A stretch of 64,000 nucleotides of DNA from Bacteroidales bacterium (GTDB lineage: Bacteria > Bacteroidota > Bacteroidia > Bacteroidales > UBA932), in NCBI GenBank assembly GCA_017561265.1, contig JAFZDJ010000017.1, positions 32,946 through 96,945 of the forward strand. The letters are read 5' to 3'. Every line of letters begins with the position of its first letter. The first letter of the stretch is position 1. A program made the translations under genes and the position numbers. Below the pieces are notes generated by a model that searched no databases, was not told the DNA's origin, and worked only from the letters and a program-made list of their open reading frames with translations. Shown here piece by piece: positions 55,146 through 61,162 of the stretch.

Positions 55146-55931
55146 ATGAAGACCACAATTTCCAACGACGTGCTTTCTGCAGCGATCGCTGCTGTGAGGA
55201 CTAAGAGCCCTCTTGTGCACAGCATCACCAATTATGTTGTAATGAACAATTCCGCCAATGCTCTGTTGTCAATTGGCGCTTCTCCTGTCATGGCTCACTG
55301 GAAGGATGAGATGGAGGAGATGACCGCCATTGCCGGAGCTTTGGTAATCAATATCGGTACATTGGACACAGAGTGGATAGAGGGAATGAAAGCTGCAGGT
55401 CTCGCTGCTTCACGAAGAGGCACACCGATTGTCCTGGATCCGGTTGGTGCTGGAGCGACTAGTCAGAGGACTAATGCTGCGTGGGAGATAATAAACCTGT
55501 GCCATCCTACAATCATCAGGGGTAACGGAAGTGAGATCATGGCCCTTGTCGATGCCAATGTGAAGAGCAAAGGCGTTGACAGCAGCGCTTCAAGTGACGA
55601 CGCCCTCTCAGCAGCAAAGAAGTTGGCAGCAGATACAGGTGCGGTAGTAGTAATCAGCGGTGAGACAGATTATATCACAAACGGAGCAGAAGTCTTCACT
55701 GTAGAAGGAGGCAATCCTATAATGACATCGGTGACAGGCATGGGCTGTACCGCTACTGCTCTTGTAGGAGCATTTGCCGCTGTGGAGTCAGACCCTATGG
55801 TTGCGGCAACCGCAGCTATGGCAGTGATGAGCCTTGCAGGAGAAAGGGCTGCAGTCAATGCACGTGGCAACGGATCGATGCAGATGCACTTCCTTGATGA
55901 GCTCTATAACCTGACTCCCGAGACTCTTTAG
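55146..55931 (+). CDS. thiM: Hydroxyethylthiazole kinase
   Basis: Start at 55146 (MKTTISNDVLSAAIAAVRTKSPLVH), the usual ThiM start; the earlier in-frame ATG at 55089 falls in the riboswitch platform. The 261-residue enzyme phosphorylates thiazole alcohol for salvage. The motifs HSITNYVVMNNSANALL, DPVGAGAT and VTGMGCTATA are in place. It is the first gene of the TPP-controlled operon, with the thiE-tenA fusion 3 bp downstream. Confidence 0.95.
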   Translation: MKTTISNDVLSAAIAAVRTKSPLVHSITNYVVMNNSANALLSIGASPVMAHWKDEMEEMTAIAGALVINIGTLDTEWIEGMKAAGLAASRRGTPIVLDPVGAGATSQRTNAAWEIINLCHPTIIRGNGSEIMALVDANVKSKGVDSSASSDDALSAAKKLAADTGAVVVISGETDYITNGAEVFTVEGGNPIMTSVTGMGCTATALVGAFAAVESDPMVAATAAMAVMSLAGERAAVNARGNGSMQMHFLDELYNLTPETL

Positions 55932-55934
55932 GCT

Positions 55935-57248
55935 ATGAAGGATTATCTGAAACTGTATCTGGTTACAGACAGAGAGCTCTCCCTGGGCAGATCATTGGAG
56001 GAAGTCGTGTCTGAGGCTGTCCAGGGCGGCGTGACTGTAGTGCAGCTGCGCGAAAAGGACGCGTCGACAGGAGAATTCATTGAATTGGCCCGCAGGCTCA
56101 TGACACTGCTCAAACCTCTCGATATCCCATTGATCATCAATGACAGAGTGGATGTAGCCCTAGCGGTGGATGCTGACGGAGTACATATCGGTCAGAGCGA
56201 TATGTCATACGAAGATGCCCGTAGACTTATTGGTCCGGATAAGATCATAGGTCTGTCTGTGGAAAACTTCGAAGACATAGAGGCAGCCAATGCTCTCGAT
56301 GTAGATTATATCGGAATATCTCCGGTATATGGAACCCCGACCAAGACGGATACAGCAGAGCCATTCGGGTTGGAGGGACTCCGCAAGGCTGTGCAGATGT
56401 CCGTCCATCCTACCGTGGCGATCGGCGGTATGAATGCATCGACAATCGCCGAGGTCATGGCTGCAGGTACTGATGGCGTCGCAGTTGTATCGGCAATCTG
56501 TTCGGCAGAGAATATCCGAAAGGCAACTTCAGAGTTGAGAACGATAGTAGAAGCAAATGTCAGGATGAGCTGGAGCAGGGAGGTCTGGAAGAAGTCTGCC
56601 AGGATATATGATTCCATTCTTGGACTTGACTTTCTGAAGAAACTCTCCGAAGGTACGCTGAGTAATGATGCTTTTGCACGCTATATCGCTCAGGATGAGA
56701 TATATCTGAAGAATTACTATAAGCAGATGTACATGCTTGCAGACCTGATGGAAGAGGAACAGGACAGAAATCTTTTCCTTTCATTTGCCCAGAGCGGAAT
56801 GGAAGGAGAGAAGGCCTTGCATGATATGCTGATAGAGAAGTACGGCATCAATACGGAAGTGGAGGCATCAGAGGTCACAGCCGGTTATAATGCTCACATC
56901 CGCGAAGGCATCGCAACAGGCAATCCATGCGTCGCATTGGCTTCGGTACTGCCGTGTATGTGGATATACAATCAGGTAGGGCTGCATATCTTGAACCATT
57001 CGAAGCTTGAAGGCAACCCTTACAAGGAGTGGATACTTGAATATGGACAGGAGGAATTCACTATAGGCGTAAACAAGGTCCTGAAAATGATAGACGGATG
57101 GACGGCAAAAGCCGATAAGGAGACAAGGGAAATGATGGATTACTATTACCTCAAGGCTGCTCTTTACGAATATGCATTCTGGGATTATGGCTACCATGGT
57201 AATGGAAAATCATATGAATACATCGATTCATTGGAGGAATGGTTATGA
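55935..57248 (+). CDS. thiE-tenA: Fused thiamin-phosphate synthase / TenA aminopyrimidine hydrolase
   Basis: A 437-residue fusion. Residues 1-208 are ThiE: VVQLREKD (35-42), DGVHIGQSD (81-89), GISPVYGTPTK (127-137) and AIGGMN (162-167). It joins HMP-pyrophosphate to thiazole phosphate. Residues about 213-437 are TenA, with the catalytic Cys in VLPCMWIYN (C341) and the active-site Asp region AQDEIYLKNYY (D254). The Cys marks the TenA_C branch, which releases HMP from degraded thiamin. The stop overlaps the thiL ATG as ATGA. A thiE-tenA fusion links salvage of the pyrimidine to its coupling step. Confidence 0.93.
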   Translation: MKDYLKLYLVTDRELSLGRSLEEVVSEAVQGGVTVVQLREKDASTGEFIELARRLMTLLKPLDIPLIINDRVDVALAVDADGVHIGQSDMSYEDARRLIGPDKIIGLSVENFEDIEAANALDVDYIGISPVYGTPTKTDTAEPFGLEGLRKAVQMSVHPTVAIGGMNASTIAEVMAAGTDGVAVVSAICSAENIRKATSELRTIVEANVRMSWSREVWKKSARIYDSILGLDFLKKLSEGTLSNDAFARYIAQDEIYLKNYYKQMYMLADLMEEEQDRNLFLSFAQSGMEGEKALHDMLIEKYGINTEVEASEVTAGYNAHIREGIATGNPCVALASVLPCMWIYNQVGLHILNHSKLEGNPYKEWILEYGQEEFTIGVNKVLKMIDGWTAKADKETREMMDYYYLKAALYEYAFWDYGYHGNGKSYEYIDSLEEWL

Positions 57249-58201
57249 GTCAAAGAGGTGAATTCGGATTCATAGACTACATCAAAGCCAATTTTCCGGC
57301 ACAAGATGGTGCTATAGGAATAGGGGATGACTGTGCCGTTATGCAGGCCGGTGAGGGAGAACTGCTGTTTTCCACCGACCTTCTGATGGAAGGTGTGCAT
57401 TTTCTCAGGAGCGAGTCTTCTCCGGAAGATGTGGGCTGGAAGGCTGCTGCGGTGAATCTCAGCGATATTGCCGCCATGGGAGGAATGCCTGTGGCGACAT
57501 TCCTCTCGATTGCGCTTCCTAAAGATGCACAGGGAGAATGGGCGGAAAGATTCATCAAAGGCTACACGCTGATCAGCCGTCAGTATGATGTACCTTTATT
57601 GGGTGGTGATACCACCTCTTCGCTTCGGGATATTGCCGTAAATGTCGGAGTCTTAGGAAGATGTCCATCGGAAAAACGATTGATGCGAAACGGAGCCAAG
57701 GTCGGTGAGACGATATATGTGACTGGCCCGCTGGGAGACTCTGCAGTTGGCTTGCAGGCTATTCTGAAAGGGATAGAAAGGACGGAAGAAGTCACCCGGC
57801 TGATCGATCGTCACAAGCGCCCGGTCCCACGTATTGATGCCGGCAGGATCCTGATGGAGTCCGGGAAGGTCGGGGCGATGATGGATATATCGGACGGCAT
57901 AGCATCTGATCTGAGACATATCATGAAGGCATCAGGAGTCGGCGCTGTCATTGCGTTGGATATGCTCCCATGTTCACCGGAGCTGATTTCAGTATGTGCA
58001 GAACAGGGATGGGACAGATATGAACTCTCGACAAGCGGGGGAGAAGACTTCGAACTGCTGTTCACAGGTCCGGAAGGTTTGGAAAACGAACTGGATATCA
58101 TGGTTTATCCTATAGGAAAAACAGTTCAGGGTAATGATCTGATATGGACTGAAAATGATAAGATAGTAAATTCTGATTACATCGGTTATAAACATTTTTA
58201 A
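57245..58201 (+). CDS. thiL: Thiamin-monophosphate kinase
   Basis: Start at 57245, which overlaps the thiE-tenA stop as ATGA; an ATG two codons earlier is also possible. The 318-residue enzyme makes TPP from TMP. Motifs: GIGDDCAVM near 25, STDLLMEGVHF near 43, GGDTTSS near 118 and DISDGIASDL near 216. It is the last step of salvage, and thiD follows after 3 bp in the same unit. Confidence 0.94.
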   Translation: MSQRGEFGFIDYIKANFPAQDGAIGIGDDCAVMQAGEGELLFSTDLLMEGVHFLRSESSPEDVGWKAAAVNLSDIAAMGGMPVATFLSIALPKDAQGEWAERFIKGYTLISRQYDVPLLGGDTTSSLRDIAVNVGVLGRCPSEKRLMRNGAKVGETIYVTGPLGDSAVGLQAILKGIERTEEVTRLIDRHKRPVPRIDAGRILMESGKVGAMMDISDGIASDLRHIMKASGVGAVIALDMLPCSPELISVCAEQGWDRYELSTSGGEDFELLFTGPEGLENELDIMVYPIGKTVQGNDLIWTENDKIVNSDYIGYKHF

Positions 58202-58204
58202 ACT

Positions 58205-59008
58205 ATGAAAAAATACAACAGAGTACTGACCATCGCCGGAAGTGACTCCGGTGGTGGTGCAGGAATCCAAGCAGATATCAAGGCCATCAGTGCCATGGGA
58301 TGCTATGCTGCATCAGCGATTACAGCGATTACAGTCCAGAATACCTTAGGTGTACAGGCGGTTCATCCTGTACCTCTGGATATACTTGAAGGACAGATAG
58401 ATGCTGTTCTTTCTGATATCGGTGCCGATGCGATAAAGATAGGCATGCTCCACTCTTCTGAAGTAGTCAATCTTGTGGCCGAAATGATAGAAAAGTATCA
58501 AATCAGGAATGTAGTGCTCGACCCGGTGATGGTATCCACTTCTGGACATCGGTTGATAGAAGAGGATGCAGTCGAGATCATAAAGACCAGATTGATGCCG
58601 CTTGCCCGAGTGATTACGCCTAATATTCCTGAGGCGGAGATTCTTGCTGGTTGCTCGATCACAAGCGAAGAAGATTTTGATGTGATCGCCCGCAAGTTAT
58701 CCGCAAGTGCAAATGTTTCAGTCCTTCTAAAGGCAGGTCATCTTAGCGGAGACACTCTCGTTGACTACTTCTACAACGTAGAAGACGGAACCATGACAAA
58801 ATTGCCGTCAAAGCGCGTCCGGACAAGGAATACGCACGGGACCGGATGTACATTATCCTCAGCATTCGCTGCAGCTCTGGCAAAAGGGGAGGGACTGACT
58901 GCAGCCGCAATATCTGCAAAGAAATACATCGAGCAAGCAATCATTTCCGGAGCAGACTACGAAATCGGAGGGGGACATGGTCCTGTGAACCACTTCTGGT
59001 TAATATAA
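58205..59008 (+). CDS. thiD: Hydroxymethylpyrimidine (phosphate) kinase
   Basis: A 267-residue ribokinase-fold enzyme that phosphorylates HMP to HMP-PP. Motifs: IAGSDSGGGAGIQADIK near 10, an EQVLDPVM-like VVLDPVMVSTSGH near 101, and NTHGTGCTLSSAFAAALA near 203. It closes the four-gene TPP-controlled operon: thiM, thiE-tenA, thiL and thiD supply thiazole kinase, coupling, TPP-forming and pyrimidine kinase steps. No thiC, thiG or thiH is present, so the operon fits salvage of thiazole and pyrimidine. Confidence 0.95.
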   Translation: MKKYNRVLTIAGSDSGGGAGIQADIKAISAMGCYAASAITAITVQNTLGVQAVHPVPLDILEGQIDAVLSDIGADAIKIGMLHSSEVVNLVAEMIEKYQIRNVVLDPVMVSTSGHRLIEEDAVEIIKTRLMPLARVITPNIPEAEILAGCSITSEEDFDVIARKLSASANVSVLLKAGHLSGDTLVDYFYNVEDGTMTKLPSKRVRTRNTHGTGCTLSSAFAAALAKGEGLTAAAISAKKYIEQAIISGADYEIGGGHGPVNHFWLI

Positions 59009-59013
59009 AGTTG

Positions 59014-59022
59014 TATATTTGC
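59014..59022 (+). promoter_or_regulatory. Predicted -7 element of the DUF1648 gene
   Basis: TATATTTGC, a full match to the Bacteroidota element, ends 25 bp before the ATG at 59048. Confidence 0.5.
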
Positions 59023-59047
59023 ATTGTAAACTATTCAATAGAACAAC

Positions 59048-59443
59048 ATGAGGAAACAAGCCTGGTTAATCCCGATTTTGATAGTAGCGGTAAATCTTCT
59101 GGCTATTACCATACGGTGGAACTCCTTGCCGGACCTACTCCCGGCACACTTTGATCTTCAGGGAAATGCAAGTGGAGAGATGTCGCGCAGTGTGCTGCTC
59201 ATATATCCACTAATCAGTGCCATTGTTTGTTTGGCAGCATATATGATTGCCCGGATAAAGCAGATTCTGTGCAATGGTCTTATTATCATGGCGTCTGGCA
59301 TATCCCTTATTGTCCTGTCATCGACAATGGTGACGTTGACATCGGGAAAGATGCCGATCTTCATGTTGTCAGAGCCGGTGATCCTTCTGTCAGCAATTGC
59401 CGGTTTTGTCATTTGTGTATTGAAATCCCGCAGATCTGCCTGA
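59048..59443 (+). CDS. DUF1648-type small membrane protein
   Basis: A 131-residue protein with four hydrophobic segments (about 6-22, 49-68, 73-92, 103-123). Between the first two it has LPDLLPAHFDLQGNASGEMS, the conserved LP-x-HF-x-G pattern of DUF1648. Its function is unknown. It has its own promoter-like element. Its last 35 bases overlap the 3' end of the acetyltransferase gene on the opposite strand. Confidence 0.8.
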   Translation: MRKQAWLIPILIVAVNLLAITIRWNSLPDLLPAHFDLQGNASGEMSRSVLLIYPLISAIVCLAAYMIARIKQILCNGLIIMASGISLIVLSSTMVTLTSGKMPIFMLSEPVILLSAIAGFVICVLKSRRSA

Positions 59444-59984
59444 TCACTCTGCACGGATTGCCGACTGCCACCACATTGGATGGAATATCCTTCGTCACGA
59501 CTGATCCGGCACCGATGGTCACGTTATCACCTATCGTGACTCCTGGCAGTATGGTGACACTTCCTCCGATCCAGACATTGTTACCGATAGTGACGGGTTC
59601 CGCCCATTCATTTCGGGTATTCCTTTCGACAGGATCTGTGCTATGGCAGGCTGTATAAATGCTTACATTCGGTCCGATGAAGCAGTCGTCTCCTATGGTT
59701 ACCTTAGCCTCGTCCAGCACTGTGAAATGGAAATTGGCAAAGAAGCGTTTACCCACGCTTATCTGCTTTCCGTAGTCGCAGTAGAAAGGTTGATTGATGA
59801 TTATATCGTCATCTCCGATGTAGCCAAGCAGACCCTTGAGGATGTCAAGGCGTCCAGCATTATCAGCAGGGGAGAGAGCATTATATCTGTGAATGATTTC
59901 CTTGACGGCGTTAAGCTCCTCCAGCAACTGCTTATCCACTGCTGAATACACCATTCCATCAAGCATCTTTTCTTTTTCTGTCAT
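59409..59984 (-). CDS. Maltose/galactoside O-acetyltransferase-like enzyme
   Basis: A 191-residue left-handed beta-helix enzyme (LbH_MAT_GAT group). An N-terminal helical domain (LDGMVYSAVDKQLLEEL) is followed by hexapeptide repeats from about 85 (VGKRFFANFHFTVLD, then IGDDCFIGPNVSIYTACHSTDP, with the catalytic His in ACHSTDP, and VWIGGSVTILPGVTIGDN). It transfers acetyl from acetyl-CoA to a sugar; the substrate is not certain. It is the third gene of a minus-strand operon (hydrolase, broken gene, acetyltransferase) and overlaps the DUF1648 gene at its 3' end. Confidence 0.9.
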   Translation of the reverse strand: MTEKEKMLDGMVYSAVDKQLLEELNAVKEIIHRYNALSPADNAGRLDILKGLLGYIGDDDIIINQPFYCDYGKQISVGKRFFANFHFTVLDEAKVTIGDDCFIGPNVSIYTACHSTDPVERNTRNEWAEPVTIGNNVWIGGSVTILPGVTIGDNVTIGAGSVVTKDIPSNVVAVGNPCRVIRQICGISIHK

Positions 59985-59991
59985 GATGTCG

Positions 59992-60307
59992 TCATTTATT
60001 GATATTATCTACCAGAAATTTCTTGTCACCGATCTCGAAATAGACTCTTTCGCCCTTGCCTGTCAGATATAAAATGTACTTGTTTTTGGTTCTCGTGTTC
60101 TTGAAGTGGCCTGAGTGCTTCTTTCGAGACTGATACCGGAAGAAACTTGGCACCGGTGATATCTATGACCTTCTTGCCGATCAGAAAATGAACGGTAAGG
60201 GTATTATCCTCGATGGTATTCTTTGTAGGGACAGATCCTAATACCAAAATGGTGGCACCTATAATGATTATAGCTGTCGCCAGGGCTGATGTTGTCATAA
60301 TCTTCAT
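59992..60307 (-). pseudogene. Frameshifted small PH-like membrane protein gene
   Basis: Starting at 60307, a 93-residue frame (one hydrophobic N-terminal segment, then IGKKVIDITGAKFLPVSVSKEAL) reaches a stop at 60026. Around 60105-60125 the other reading frame becomes much more protein-like: it reads SGHFKNTRTKNKY, then ILYLTGKGERVYFEIG and DKKFLVDN, and ends at a stop at 59992-59994, only 7 bp before the acetyltransferase ATG. Together they look like one bacterial PH-like (bPH) protein broken by a single-base shift near KEAL. It overlaps the upstream hydrolase stop as ATGA. A sequencing error, a true frameshift, or a small deletion could each explain it. Confidence 0.6.
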
Positions 60308-61059
60308 AACTTATCGGGTGTAACTTCGTTGAACTTGTCAATCAGGGATGCGACTTCTTCCGGTCTGTCTATCAGCAGCTGTCCATGATTCATGTTCTTG
60401 AAAATCTTGATTTCCGCTTCAGGACAAAGACTTTTCAGATGCTTTACCTGCGCTTTTGCTACAAATGCTTCTTTCGTGCCATACCAGAAATGAATGTCAA
60501 CCTCAGGGATTGATTCCAATCCGCTTGTGTAAACTGACTTATATCCGTCAAGGACCGCTTTGGTACCGCCGTATGGGAAGACTTTTCTGCATTCGTCCAG
60601 CAGGACATCGAAATAGTGTGAGTGGAAAACCCATCTCCAGAATCCAGTCCAGTGATAACAGCTCCATACGTTGCCTGCCTGCAGGTAGCGTAGTGGACCG
60701 ACCAGCCATTCAGGAAGAGGCAGCAGGGGAGCAGCGTCAAGGATGGAATGTTCTATAGTGACCTCATTGCGCTCGAGTACTCTTGACAGGATCTTGCCGC
60801 CTAGTGAGAGACCATATGCGCAGCAGATTTTTCCAGAATGGTGATCCCTTATCTGTTCAATCACTTGTCCGGCCTGATCATCAATCGAGGTGAACTCTGT
60901 CTGAACTCCCATAGTGAATCCGTCGACTTCAACTGCCACAATACGGAACCGGTCCTTAAGAAGATCTACCAATGGTAGAAATATTTCATATGAGACTCCC
61001 AAGCCAGGAATAAGCATCAGTACAGGTGCTCCATCTTTGCCAAATCTCTTGAAGTTCAT
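60304..61059 (-). CDS. Alpha/beta hydrolase
   Basis: A 251-residue cytoplasmic hydrolase. The N-terminal strand MLIPGLGVSYEIFLP contains the oxyanion loop; the nucleophile elbow reads YGLSLGG near 93-99 (the Ser in GLSLG), and the terminal region has NMNHGQLLIDRPEE, where the His completes the triad. The acid residue is likely an Asp near FWYGTKEAF, but this is uncertain. The substrate is unknown. The gene overlaps the start of the frameshifted PH-like gene by four bases (ATGA) and shares its operon with the acetyltransferase gene. Confidence 0.8.
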   Translation of the reverse strand: MNFKRFGKDGAPVLMLIPGLGVSYEIFLPLVDLLKDRFRIVAVEVDGFTMGVQTEFTSIDDQAGQVIEQIRDHHSGKICCAYGLSLGGKILSRVLERNEVTIEHSILDAAPLLPLPEWLVGPLRYLQAGNVWSCYHWTGFWRWVFHSHYFDVLLDECRKVFPYGGTKAVLDGYKSVYTSGLESIPEVDIHFWYGTKEAFVAKAQVKHLKSLCPEAEIKIFKNMNHGQLLIDRPEEVASLIDKFNEVTPDKL

Positions 61060-61162
61060 ACGTTCGTATTTAATGTTCAGTTTATCAACGTAAATTTATA
61101 CAGATTTTAGCAGATATACAAGACCTAATTTCTTATATATTCAGAAGCAACTTTTAGAATTC

